64,000 nt of DNA from Daphnia carinata. Its lineage: Eukaryota; Arthropoda; Branchiopoda; Diplostraca; Daphniidae. Below are positions 26,191 through 40,309 of this stretch, in pieces. Positions within the stretch are counted from its first letter, which is position 1. Every line of letters starts with the position of its first letter. Below the pieces are notes generated by a model. That model had not been told where the DNA came from. It saw only the letters and a list, made by a program, of their open reading frames with translations, and ran no database searches. The stretch lies in the NCBI RefSeq assembly GCF_022539665.2, contig NC_081332.1:4665803-4729802 (forward strand), read 5' to 3'. The position numbers and the translations under genes are program-made.

Positions 26191-26450
26191 ACATATATGT
26201 ATCTCAGCTGGAATGGTTGACTGTTCCACATGAAGATGTGTTGCATGACACATTTGGAGAGGAAGAAAGATCAAAGCTATGCTCATCGCTCACGTACGTC
26301 TTTGAGTGCTCGCGTTCTGAAAGCAGAAGCAGCGGCAATACTCATTCGGGTAGACATTTTAATGAATTGATGATTTACCACACTCCAACAAATTGGATTG
26401 TGCGACGATTATCACAGTGTTCGCCATCACATCTTCTCTCGATGCCGTAA
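26191..26450 (+). CDS. Unrecognised exon-like reading frame
   Basis: After a TATCTCAG acceptor-like site, an open frame reads LEWLTVPHEDVLHDTFGEEE and continues to TAA at 26448. A consensus donor GTACGT occurs inside it at 26297, where an exon could end. The composition is protein-like (acidic, no low-complexity stretch), but I recognise no family. It may belong with 27511-27849 to one uncharacterised plus-strand gene, or be chance. Confidence 0.2.
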
Positions 26451-27510
26451 AGCGCACTGGGATCCATGTGTCTGTCGTCTAATGGTCAAAAATAAAAGGA
26501 AACGAAGAAAGACATTAAAAACTGGATACACGAGTCATTATATAGCTCTCGATTGAATCACGCAACATTATTTTATCAACAAAAAGCAATACAGCGAAAA
26601 AAGAAACGATGACGAGCCATCAGGAAGAAGATGGGTTCAAAAGTTACGACATCGAGCTGTAGCACTTTATAGGAAAACTTGTTTTTGACTTTGGTTATAC
26701 GCAGAAAGGGGAAGATCGAATGAGTGGAAAGAGATGGATGTCCGCTGGAGCGTCGTGGAGAAAGCGATGAAGCGGCCTTCTCCATCGACATGATTAAGAC
26801 GACCGCCGTTCTCTTTCTGCGGTTCGTCGCATCGTTTGCAAAAGGGCATTTACGAACCATTGATTGTGTGTGTTCTCTGTTGATTTAGTGTGGACATGGA
26901 AATGGAACTAGAGACATTATCTTTGGCCTCCGCTAAGCATCACATCACCACTGATGGCAATGAAATAATGCAAACTTTTCAAATTGATTGCATTTCTTTC
27001 CGACGAGATTTTTATCTAATATTCTTTTTCTTTTGTATTTCTTGATTTGTTTTGTTCTAATTCTTTCTATAGTTTCCAATAGGGAGAAGCAGGATTATCT
27101 TTCTGTTTGCGGACCATTTAGCGGAGCAGCTAGAAGAGTCGAGTAGGACTCGACAAAGAAGATTGAGAACAAGAGCAGCGACTCTATAGGTCGCGTGTTG
27201 CGCTAGCTGAATTCTTCTTTTTCACGTCAACATGTAGGGGGGCACTCTGTGCATTGTGTTACAAAAGCCAGTGACGCGTATGCAAATCAATGCCTCGCTA
27301 TATACATCGTCATCAGTTCATTTCTCAGGGCATTCGTTCTGTCATTTTCTTTTTGTTTTCCTTTCTTTTTTAACGACCGGATTTTCCTTGTGAACGCCTC
27401 GCCGAACCGCCGAGCGACTCCTTCCAACTCAATGGATTCGGTCGCCTTCTACTCATCTCGATCCGCTTCGGACCGTCTCCGCTTTTGATTCGTCGCCTCA
27501 CCAGCTTCTT

Positions 27511-27849
27511 TAATGGCGAAATACAACTGTCGAAGTCTAAAAGCTCTAAGTCGTCTTCTTTGACCGACGAGGAGATAAATCCATCTATTACTAAATTAAG
27601 TAAATTGGAAAATCACTTGCCTACACGGCCTAGCTTGTAGTAAGTCGTTCGGCCTGCTGAAATACTTGCCGTACAGCCGGTTCCCTTTAATTGCCATCCG
27701 GACAAATGGGCTGACGTGGAAAGGGGGTTACGCCATCCGCCGGTTCCCGTTCGTTTCATTCCTTGTCTGTTTAATCCAGCGTTCATTTCCAGACGCCCAG
27801 CCGTCTCATTATTGACGAGAATTCCGAGCGTTCAAAGTTTAAAGCATGA
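27511..27849 (+). CDS. Possible 3' exons of an uncharacterised gene
   Basis: Two exon-like segments fit together. The first, about 27511-27639, has a CACCAG acceptor and ends TTGTA at a consensus donor GTAAGT (27640). The second, 27780-27849, follows a pyrimidine tract ending TCCAG. Joined, they read FFNGEIQLSKSKSSKSSSLT, then TDEEINPSITKLSKLENHL, then YVHFQTPSRLIIDENSERS, and end at TGA 27847-27849. Frame continuity across a good intron is the main support. No start exon was established and no family is recognised. The serine/lysine-rich character suggests a soluble tail. Confidence 0.3.
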
Positions 27850-29130
27850 CATTAGTACAACTCCGATGGATTGAACTCTCTTTTCACATCCTTTCTCGTA
27901 CCATTCCCAATCTTATAACAGCACTCCGTTCTGTCCAACTATCTTAAAGCCCTTTCAATATATTTCTAATTGTCTAAAAGCTACCGTGAACAAGTACAAA
28001 GACAGATTGCCACGTCTCGATAACGTTCACAGATGACAGCAAAATGGGTAGGAGTGAGAATAAGATGTGGACGTACAAACGTAATAAAACAAATTCATAG
28101 CCATTAATAATAGCACTAAGCAGTATTAAGCTAATGAATTTATTCCCTGTGTTTTACATTTCTTTTCTATATGGTATGTCTAGGACTGGAAAGCTTGTGT
28201 CAAACAACCGTTCAGGGGAGAAATTCATCTTTGAAGAATTAGTTCCTTTCGCTCTGACAATTCACATGTCATAGTCGACTGCATAAAATTCGTAGACTTT
28301 TTTCGTACCAAGTTATTTTTTGCATTATGCACAAGCTATTTTATGCCCTTAAGGAGCCTAAATTCTATCAAACAGTTTAAGAAACGTACCTGAGCCATTT
28401 TGTTTTGATTTTAGGATCACGTTACAGCACTTGCAGGTTCAATCAACCAGCCAGCGCCACCTGTGTGCGATATTTTACATTAGCGATTGCATTTCAAAGT
28501 TGAGAAAATCGTGGAAAAATTGCTATTCGTATTTCTTTTTTTCGTTATCCGCATTGTTGATGGGATGTTAAGATGGTGAGTAATGAGGAACATGTGTTTG
28601 ACGGTCAGCAACCTGTTCTCGGGGGCGGCGATAAACAAGATAAGCTACAACATAACTGCCTACAAGAAATTCCACATGGAACTATTTAGCTACGTGTATC
28701 AAACATGTCATCCGACCAAGGAATTTCTTTGTTCTGGTATACGTTGCAAGAATCTTGAAATTTCGTCAGACGGAATAATCAAAAATTCATCAACAAATAT
28801 TTGGAGGGAACCCTTCGAAAGTTCCGGCCAGGTGTCTATTCTATCTGCAGCAAGAATTAAAAGAAAAATAAAAGATATTTTTTGGTTTTTTTCCCCTTTT
28901 ATCTTCCTCTTGGGTTTCTACTTTGAAATAACGGTAGATGGCAGCAAGAGTGGGCCACGTCAAAAAAAAAATTGTTGTGTAAACAGACGTATCTTTTTAA
29001 CGAGATAATTACCTTGAATAGCCGGACACAGGGATTTTGTAAGGTTCTGGCATTGAATTATAATGTTTCTGTTATACGTGTCACTTCTCAACAAAAAATA
29101 GACACGTGCAATCAGTAACAAGCCTTCAAA

Positions 29131-30353
29131 ATGGCACTGGAGAACTTCAGAGAGATCTTGAGCGTGACTGCCACTGTCACTACGATTATTCAGTTTCTAA
29201 CCGGGGTGTACGTTGTCAATTAGTCCTTAATTTAACAATATATTATTTTTTTATATATTATAATATACTATATTTTGATTTACATAAATTTTTAAAAAGT
29301 GTGAAATGGAATTTTAGCATAAGTAAAAATATTTTTTGTAATGAAATGAATTTTATCCTCACTTAACAGGATTATCTGTGCAAGTATTCGAAAAAAAGGG
29401 ATTTCTGGAGAAATTTCAGGTTTCCCATTCATAGCCGGTGTTCTCGGGTACAAACTGCCTGTTAATTGTTATAATCTTTGGCTATTTCAAATGAATACTT
29501 CTTTTTCTAAATTTCAGATGTAGTTTGTGGCTGCGCTATGGGATGCTCATGAAAGATTCTGCAATGATTACAGTGAATGCAGTTGGACTTGTACTTCAGC
29601 TGTCTTATGTTTGCATGTACTATGTATATGCAACACACAAGGTATATGCTGTGAGATGTCATCTCTCTCCTGTGTTATCATTACACAATTTGAAATATAT
29701 AGGGAGCATACCTCAAGCAGGTATTGATTGTCTTCTCTGTCGTTCTTACTACAATGTTTTATGTGGCAGTAGAACCTATTGAGGATAAGGCTGAATTTAG
29801 ATTGGGGTTGCTCTGTTGTGCCACCACCTTGATCTTCTGTTCTGCACCTCTTGCCACATTGGTAATTTTTCAATTATACCCTATGTTCTTTTTCTTATTT
29901 TAATTATTTTTTCTTAGGGTGATGTCTTGCGGACACGCAGCACCGAAACCTTACCATTCTATTTAATCCTTGCCAATGTTCTTGTGGCAGCACAATGGTT
30001 TCTCTATGGCGTGGCAGTTCATAACACTTTTGTTCAAGTATTTTTGTTATGAATAGTTATCGTGATGGGTAATTTTCAATGTTTAACTTGCAGGTGCCCA
30101 ATTTCATCAGTTGCCTTATTGCCTTATCACAGTTGTCGTTGTTTGCCATCTTTCCCAGCACTAATATTCGCACAAAACTTCAAGTAAGTGATGAAGAATG
30201 ATACCTGCTGCCTTGAAATAAGGATGTGTTAGAATCTCAGTCATTAGAGCAATAACCAGTTATATTTTAAACCATATAATCTGAAACATTACCAATACAC
30301 GGAAATCCTTACTAATCCGTTATTTTGTCATTTAATTTCAGAACGTCGTTTAA
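29131..30353 (+). CDS. SWEET1: SWEET-family sugar transporter (SLC50A1-like)
   Basis: Seven exons (29131-29207, 29370-29447, 29518-29641, 29703-29861, 29918-30037, 30094-30183, 30342-30353) join with GT-AG borders to give 219 residues, the usual length for an animal SWEET. The family moves mono- and disaccharides down their gradient across plasma or Golgi membranes. Two MtN3/saliva repeats are visible: repeat 1 holds GEISGFPFIAGVLG followed by CSLWLRYG (residues 39-60), and repeat 2 holds TLPFYLILANVL with QWFLYG (157-177). The hydrophobic pattern fits the seven-helix fold. The start has good context (TTCAAAATGG), and MALENFREILS matches family starts. The last exon adds only NVV before TAA. 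It converges on DDX42, whose stop codon lies 108 bp downstream on the other strand. Confidence 0.93.
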
Positions 30354-30359
30354 TTTTAC

Positions 30360-30365
30360 ATTAAA
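30360..30365 (+). terminator. Possible SWEET poly(A) signal (ATTAAA)
   Basis: ATTAAA lies 7 nt after the SWEET stop codon. If it is used, the 3' UTR is very short; AATAAA at 30625-30630 on the same strand is the next candidate and would put the transcript antisense to the last DDX42 exon. Confidence 0.35.
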
Positions 30366-30407
30366 CGGTAAAAATGAGGAACTCCTGCTCCGAATGGTGT
30401 CGCATTG

Positions 30408-30413
30408 TTTATT
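30408..30413 (-). terminator. DDX42 poly(A) signal
   Basis: AATAAA on the minus strand, about 50 nt after the DDX42 stop codon. The gap to the SWEET stop codon (30353) is short, so the two 3' ends probably abut or overlap. Confidence 0.5.
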
Positions 30414-30460
30414 TTACACGATCGCGAAGATTTATGAAACAGCCAGTATTTACGTTACTT

Positions 30461-33537
<3,077 letters not shown>

Positions 33538-34001
33538 GTTTTCTTTTCAATATCAGAAATAAACTTGGTTCCTATCATCAAACTTGTTAAAACTTTCTGT
33601 TAAACACTCTTTGAGTAGCTTGTTGTGATACACCAACTACCGGCATCCGAACCATTTTCTGGATGCGGTAAAGTTTGAAACCTCTTCTGTGTTTTTCAAT
33701 TCTTGTGCTAATTTTAATTTTTGAAATAATAAAAAATTAAAAAACAATATGAAGTAATATAAGGAACTTAACGGTACAATATAAAGTTAAAAATTATTTT
33801 GTGTATTTAATAGGCATGTTGGTGCATACATGGCAATGCCGCCAGACGATCAGTGCAAAACAGAAATGGCTGACGTTTAATCGTCTACTTCAAAAACAAG
33901 AAATCGTGATTCCAATACGATACTGAATCTAAAACTTTTGATTATTTAAGGCCTTTCAATAACCTGACCGTAGCCCAGTGACACATAGGACACACAAAGA
34001 A
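33538..34001. promoter_or_regulatory. Bidirectional promoter of DDX42 and COMMD6
   Basis: The 464 bp between two divergent start codons holds no supported exon. No TATA box stands out, as is usual for housekeeping genes. Both genes must start transcription here or inside each other's first exons. Confidence 0.6.
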
Positions 34002-34290
34002 ATGGCAAAGAATTCTCAATTGGTCGACTTGGCATGGGAACTTGGTGGTAAATTTTAACAATTTGCAATGTTTGGTGAAGAATGTATGCATGCTAATGAA
34101 ATGACATTGTATCTTAGTGACTGCTGCATCAAGCTGTGAGGAACAAGTGGGGCAGACATATGTCAGGATCAAGATGAAGCTAAATACTGAAAAATCATTA
34201 GAAACAGTTTTGATGGAATTGTCTCTCAAACAGTTTTATGATCTTCTGCATGACCTAGAAAAGGCCCAAAACATCATGAATAATGTTTAA
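34002..34290 (+). CDS. COMMD6: COMM domain-only protein, COMMD6-like
   Basis: Two exons (34002-34047 and 34118-34290) give 72 residues. SQLVDLAWELGV matches the NQLVDFQWKLGM start of the COMM domain in COMMD6. The C-terminal SLKQFYDLLHDLEKAQ matches the conserved end of COMM domains. COMMD6 is the one family member reduced to the COMM domain (85 residues in human), and this length fits it. COMMD7 is closer in a few positions but is about 200 residues long, and there is no room or frame for its N-terminus upstream, where an in-frame TAA precedes the ATG. COMMD proteins form the Commander complex with CCDC22/CCDC93 and act in endosomal recycling and NF-kB control. Confidence 0.85.
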
Positions 34291-34308
34291 AATGATAACC
34301 ATAATGAA

Positions 34309-34314
34309 AATAAA
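34309..34314 (+). terminator. COMMD6 poly(A) signal
   Basis: AATAAA 18 nt after the COMMD6 stop codon. Confidence 0.6.
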
Positions 34315-34389
34315 TGATGTAAATAAATAATTCTAGACACACTTATACCTTCAATTGCATGATATATATCCAATTATCATTGCAACACC

Positions 34390-34400
34390 TTTATTTTATT
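34390..34400 (-). terminator. SUCLG2 poly(A) signals
   Basis: Two overlapping AATAAA motifs on the minus strand, about 75-85 nt after the SUCLG2 stop codon. The 3' ends of SUCLG2 and COMMD6 converge within about 100 bp. Confidence 0.6.
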
Positions 34401-34474
34401 TATAAATCGTAACTACACATGTTTGGTCCATAAATCTAATGGTACATATACAAATTTCAGAATATCAGAAAAGG

Positions 34475-36283
34475 TTAAATGCTGGCCACAGCCTTCTTGG
34501 CTGCATCATCTAGATCACTAGCACTCTGAATTGGAAGCCCAGATTCTTTAAGGATTTTCTTGGCTGCATCCACATTTGTTCCTGTCCAATAAAAAAAAAA
34601 TTGTAAGTTGTCATGTATGGCAGAAAAGTCCACGACAGTATGATTTTAAATTTTACCTTCAAGTCTAACAATCAGTGGAACTTTGAGCTCTATGCTTTTA
34701 GATGCGCCTACAATTCCTGATGCGATGGTCGCACAGTTCACAATACCACCGAATACGTTTACCAGGATAGCTTTCACGTTCTTGTCTGTTAAATATCAAA
34801 GTAAAGTCAGCCTTTTCGGAAATTATTTCACAAGAAGAAAATTTTACCAGATGTAAGAATCTTGAATGCTTGAAGCACTTGCTGCTCTTGAACAGTGCCT
34901 CCAACATCAAGGAAGTTGGCTGGTGATGCTCCATAAAGTTGGATGATGTCCATGGTCGCCATGGCAAGTCCAGCTCCATTTACTTTTTTCGTTCGAAATC
35001 AAATTATTAAACAAACAGGAAATCATATTGCAGACGCTTACCCAAACAACCAATATTCCCATCCATCCCAATGTAGTTTAGATTGTATTTATTGGCTTCA
35101 ACTTCTCTCGGATCGCTTTCAGTTGTGTCTTCCATGGCAAAGATTTCTTGTTGGCGAAACTTAGCGTTATCGTCAAAACCAATCTTGGCGTCGACGCTGA
35201 CAACTTGACCTTGTGGAGTTTCAACAAACGGGTTGATTTCCACTTGTACGGCATCAACCTATAATACAACTATTGTTAGTCGGGATCTATTGAACGAAAA
35301 TTTGGATTTTAAATACCTTAAGGAACATTTCCCATAAATGTTTTATTTCTTGGGCAGCTTTCTTTTTCAAATCTCCTTTAAAAAGAAGAAATTCAGCAAG
35401 ATCATTTGCCATACCATCAGTAACCCCTTCGAAAATGTCAACTGGAAGGGTTTTAATCAGTTCGGGAGTTTTGTGAGCCACGTCTTCGATATCCATACCA
35501 CCAGCAGGGCTAGCAATAATAACAGGCCCATTGTATTCTCTGAATAGATTTTATAAAAATAAATAACCTGATCCATTTTGCTCTATCTAAAAAAACAGTA
35601 TTGCATTTACATACCTATCCATAAGAATGCAAAGGTAGGTTTCCCTTAAAATATCAACAGATTCTGCTACCATAACATGATTCACTGGAATGCCTTCCTT
35701 GGGAGTTTGTTTAGTAATCAGTTTTTTATGCAACATTTCACCAACAAGATTCTTAGCTTTAACAGGGCTAAGAAATATGAATGCTTGAATTATAATGTTA
35801 AAACGAGGAATATAAGATTTGTTTTACTCTTTCGTAAGGTGAACACCTCCTTTAAAACCTGAATCAAACACACCCAATCCTCGCCCTCCTGCTAGGATTT
35901 GAGCTTTTACAACATATTCCCCAGGCCCTGAAAAGATTCAATTTTGATTAATATTACATTCTTGGGGACCATACATATAATAAAATTTACTTAATTTGGC
36001 TGACAGACAGTTGGTGTCATCAATCTTGTCTGCAACTATGAACTTCTGCACTGTTACATTGTACTTTTCCAGCAATGTTTTGCTTTGATATTCAAGCAAA
36101 TTCAAGTGTCTCACAGACTGAATGTTAACACGGCATTTCTAAAAGTAAACAAAGTCTTTACAATGAGGACAGGATGGCTTAACGAATTGGTTTTGCGAAT
36201 CTGTGTGTTAAATTTTGACTTACCGTCGGAATGCACTTCCCCAACCGCACAACATTCCTGAGAGTTGGAATATGAAAAGCCAT
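34475..36283 (-). CDS. SUCLG2: Succinyl-CoA ligase [GDP-forming] subunit beta, mitochondrial
   Basis: Nine exons (36283-36224, 36138-35991, 35927-35828, 35767-35615, 35539-35317, 35258-35042, 34982-34848, 34785-34657, 34581-34475) give 423 residues (432 in human). The beta subunit pairs with SUCLG1 and makes GTP and succinate from succinyl-CoA in the TCA cycle. The start [16 protein letters not shown] is basic and lacks acidic residues, fitting a mitochondrial targeting peptide. The mature part begins [31 protein letters not shown] carries the ATP-grasp glycine loop, [12 protein letters not shown] the metal-binding region, and NIFGG-type [10 protein letters not shown] the CoA-side loop. The C-terminus [20 protein letters not shown] follows the GTP-form pattern, not the longer SUCLA2 tail. 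All borders are GT-AG. Confidence 0.96.
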
Positions 36284-39200
36284 ACTGAATGTTGCTCAGT
36301 TCCTGAGGATGCAAAAAATTTACTCGTGGAGGGAAACTGGACGGGATAGGCGTGAAAACTAAGGAATACAAAAAGTGCATACACCGCAGTAAGCTACAGT
36401 CAGTTTGCAGCAGACGGTTTCACATGCATAACCAGCGGCCAAAATTGTCAAATGTCGCCTGCGTCTTGTAAAGGAATAACCTAGCCTTGATCTACCTTTT
36501 TAAAAATTTCTGATTGAAAATACAAATATTTTTAAATGGTCATACACAGAGCTAATCCTGTTCGTGGAAGATTGCTCCATAAATGGTTACCTAAAACTGT
36601 GCTGGGCCATCGTTGATTTAATGGTTTTCTATGTTTTTAATAGATGGCGTTGCAGTGAAGTTTTAGACTTAAATATAAAATTTTAAAAACATTTTAAATC
36701 ACGAGGAAATGCTGTTGAGATAACAACTACGTCGACTTATTCAAGAATTTGTGAAATTAAGATTAGAAGTGAGTACGTTAATCTTTTTTAAAGGGTAGTA
36801 ATAAAGCAACTAAGTGATCTTATGGACTTGTCCATTTCGCAAGGACTAAGAATTAGGTTGTTCGTTGCCTCACGTTATCAACGGTTTCGAGCGTTGTGAC
36901 TCTTGGGTACTTGAACCCTACGGAAACTTCTCGTCGTTTCATTCTATCCTATGCCTTACGCAGAGTTAGCATGCTACAAAATAAAAAAAAACCCTGAGGA
37001 TTCGCTCAATCTCAGTTCACGATTGATGGCGACCATTAATACAGCCCAAAACCCATATAAAAGAAAGGCACGTGGAATATGTGCAATAGGCCTGTGTATA
37101 GACAAGCGTAATGAAACGAAAAGAAAACTACTATTTGTTTTATCTGCCACTTTTACACATAGAACATCATCCATACAGAAAAAAGGTTTAGCAATGATCA
37201 AATTTATCCAGCCGAATTTTACCGTAAGATTTTTCTCCATTCATATGCAAATTTCGCAGAGAAATAAAAAACAGCAAGTTTGATTTATGAATACCTCCAT
37301 TGCGATTTCCCGAACACTGCATAGGGGTTCGCCAGTACCATGTAGTATGCATCAATACGATATGGTAATTCACAGTCGGAAAAGTATTATTGATTTTCTT
37401 GCCAAATCGAATGGGAAAATAAATATACACGTCGACACACACGTTCTCATGAATGCACATCTATGGAATAAATCAATATAACGTTATTACATAACGTTAA
37501 ACTAACTTCATCCGGGCGATCGAATATGGCACCTAAAATGCCCGTTGTTTCAAATTGAAGCCAATACATGTCAAATCGGTTCCAGCGTCATCCACCTACG
37601 CCTTTTGATATGTAACCAATACACTTAATTGGGTAGGCTAAAACAAATTAATGTTGGATTATTTATCCCAGGCATAGAGATGTACTTGTGCTAATTAAGT
37701 CCCTCTTCATATGGTACGAGGTGACATTGTTATTCCTGAAAACGTTTGTCTTCGACACAAGTGCAAATCGCCAATCTAATTTTTAAAAAAGCATTCCTCC
37801 GTTTTGTTTTACGCTGTGGTAGCCTTTTGTATCCAGTGTACGACTGTTTTCCTTGTTATCAGCCAACGTGAAGAAACGTATATACAACATCGCCTAGGGA
37901 TCTGTCGTGAAGAGAAACAAACGAGGGAAAGAAAAATAAGTAACGACGTGCTTCTCTGCTTGTTATTTGATTGTATACTCTTTACTAGTCGAATACTCGA
38001 TTCGACTTGGTTAAAGTCTGCATAAGGGTGCAAAGCAAAGAATTCAGCTCTCACAAAAGACGATCGATGAAAATGCCATAGGCTAGAATGTTTGCTTATT
38101 TCTCTCCACGAAGCTTGTACTTGCAAAAGCAACATTTGAATACATTGGAATTTTCGAGAAGATCCATCCGGCTGGTAAGCTTGTTATCCGACCGACAACT
38201 ACTGTGTATAGGCCCTGAATGTAAGCACTGGCCAAAAACTTGGAAAGCGCACAAAGATCATCTGTTGCTGGAAATATCTAAATGTAGCATCATTTATACT
38301 CGAATATATTAAAAAAATTATAACAACAGCGCAGTCTGTTACAGTTTCTCCGCTTAGTTCTCCGACTATAGCCAACTTCTCACTTAAATAAACGGCCCCA
38401 ACGCCTTTGTAGTTAATGAGCTGAGGCGATGATCTTTAGCGCCAACTTGGCATCGCGTTGGACTAAATCTTTTGAGTTGGACAATTAGAAACGCCGAGTG
38501 ATTGCGAAGAATTTGATGAAAATAGAATTCCTTCAACAGATGATATTCCCTCTGTTCCCTCCCATAATATTCTTAGAAAAAAAGAAAATTTTTTTTCTAT
38601 ATCTGTTGCTGAGGACGAAAGAATCACCGTGCGAAAATTCTGACGTCCTTAGTGTGGGGATCGTTATTCTTTTAGTGTCGCCTATTCAAGGCGACTTGAT
38701 TGAATGTATTGTCGGTCTCCCAGAATAGAAAACAAAATCTTTTCTAAGCCCTTGGTAATAAAAACACAACAGGATTTTTCTCTTTTCTCTTGTCGAGCAC
38801 GTAACCAGTACCGCGACAAGGCGACAGCGGTCAATGGAACTGAGGCTTATATAGCTGTTGGCTGTGCAGCTGTTGTACTCTCAGCTATTACTCCCCGTGA
38901 ACGATAAAAAAAAAACAAAAAGACTTGAAGATACCCAAGCGTTGGTGGTGCGGGTACATCTATCTAGCGTTTAGATATATATGAAGTCTCTGCGAAGCAA
39001 AGCGTTACGTGTGGCAGGCGAGCCGTATAACTAACTGTCAACAAGTTCCAAACGCAAAGCAAATTTGACGTGAGTATGGGGTGTTCGTACCGAACAACCT
39101 TCACAGAAAATAAAGCCTGTGTTTTGCGTTTTGTATACGATGTAAAATAATAATGCGGAATGTTGACGATGGCACATGTCTCAGGTTGAATTTCTAAGAA

Positions 39201-40061
39201 TAACTCAATGCGTCCCAGAGCTCCGCATGACAATCCATTTAATAAAAGAAAAAAGGCATACCGATGATTAACCCTTTTTTTTTTATTCCTCTGTACATTG
39301 TATAATTTAAAAAAAAAAAAAGATTCTTGTGCGTAGTACTCTTTCGCTTCTGTATGAAAATAGTTTCTACTTGGTTGTTCCATGAAATGTCCGCGTCTTT
39401 GGAAGACGCGCGCCGGCGCCGTCTTTAGCAGCGTCTCCTTCGGAACCTTATGTACAACCTGCTTTGCTAGTAGTAGGGATTGTTGTCAGCCAAGTGAACA
39501 CGGAGTTAGAAGTTCACTATCCTCTTTAACTTGGCGCTTGGCCAGTATTTAAAATAAAATCTCCGGCGAAAAAATAATAGTATTTTACATCGTTGTGCAG
39601 TTTTCGTTCGTTTTTTTTCCTTAACTCTAATCGAATTATGGTGTTGTGGTGACAGAAGATTTACTTATGATATTCGGCTGATTGAAGCTCAGGTAAAATC
39701 TTTTTCTTTTTCTTATTTCATAAAGTCTATTCGTATCGCGGTTTGAATAATAAGTTTTCTTCCGCCGCTTTTCTTTTGATTTCTTTGAACTCTGGAGCGT
39801 ATCTGTGGACACTATAGCGAAAAAGATATTGCCATAGAAACTAATCTCCACTATACAAACATAAGCTGCTATTGTTGTTATTTTTCCATTTCAAAAATCC
39901 ATTTTTTGTTGCTGCGGAAACCTTTTTTTTGGACACCGACGACGAGGGCGGCTGAACGAATCAAATCTTAGTCTGATAAATTTGTTTTCAAGTTAGGTGA
40001 ATGATATTTCTCGCATCGTCACACCGAATCCTTTGATCCTGCTGGACCAATCAACACGTCC

Positions 40062-40070
40062 TATATATAA
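40062..40070 (+). promoter_or_regulatory. TATA-box-like element
   Basis: TATATATAA, with CCAAT 14 nt upstream and an ATG 48 nt downstream. It resembles the arrangement before the GPCR and secreted-protein genes in this window but precedes only a weak ORF. Confidence 0.35.
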
Positions 40071-40117
40071 CCTGGCTGTCTGACAACATCCCACTCCGCA
40101 GCGCAGCCTGAAAAGAT

Positions 40118-40309
40118 ATGGTTAGATTGATGTCAAATCAGAACATTTGCCGACTCGACTACATAGACCTGCCCACGGCAACCATCTGGCCGTATCATAA
40201 AACCCAATTAGACGACGTGCATCAGACACAATACGAGCCTGTGCCTTTTTTTCCTTACCGTGTGCCGGACTTAAAGAGTTGCCACTTGCTTCTAATTCTA
40301 TTAACGTAG
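40118..40309 (+). CDS. Weak small ORF behind a TATA-like box
   Basis: A 63-residue frame starting MVRLMSNQNICRLDYIDL. It has no signal peptide, domain or family that I recognise. The only support is position: an apparent TATA box and CCAAT element upstream give a plausible 5' UTR of about 25 nt. It could be the first exon of a spliced gene or a chance frame. Confidence 0.15.
   Translation: MVRLMSNQNICRLDYIDLPTATIWPYHKTQLDDVHQTQYEPVPFFPYRVPDLKSCHLLLILLT

Noticed and set aside
28583-29008. 141-codon plus-strand ORF before SWEET
   Set aside because: It has a hydrophobic patch but no recognisable family, crosses the presumed SWEET promoter, and overlaps another short ATG frame (28573). I could not support it as a gene.
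36951-37283. 110-codon plus-strand ORF
   Set aside because: No family resemblance, poor codon evenness, and no splice or promoter support.
38964-39383. 139-codon minus-strand ORF
   Set aside because: Low-complexity Phe/Lys stretches from T/A runs and no domain; the frame length is expected by chance in AT-rich DNA.
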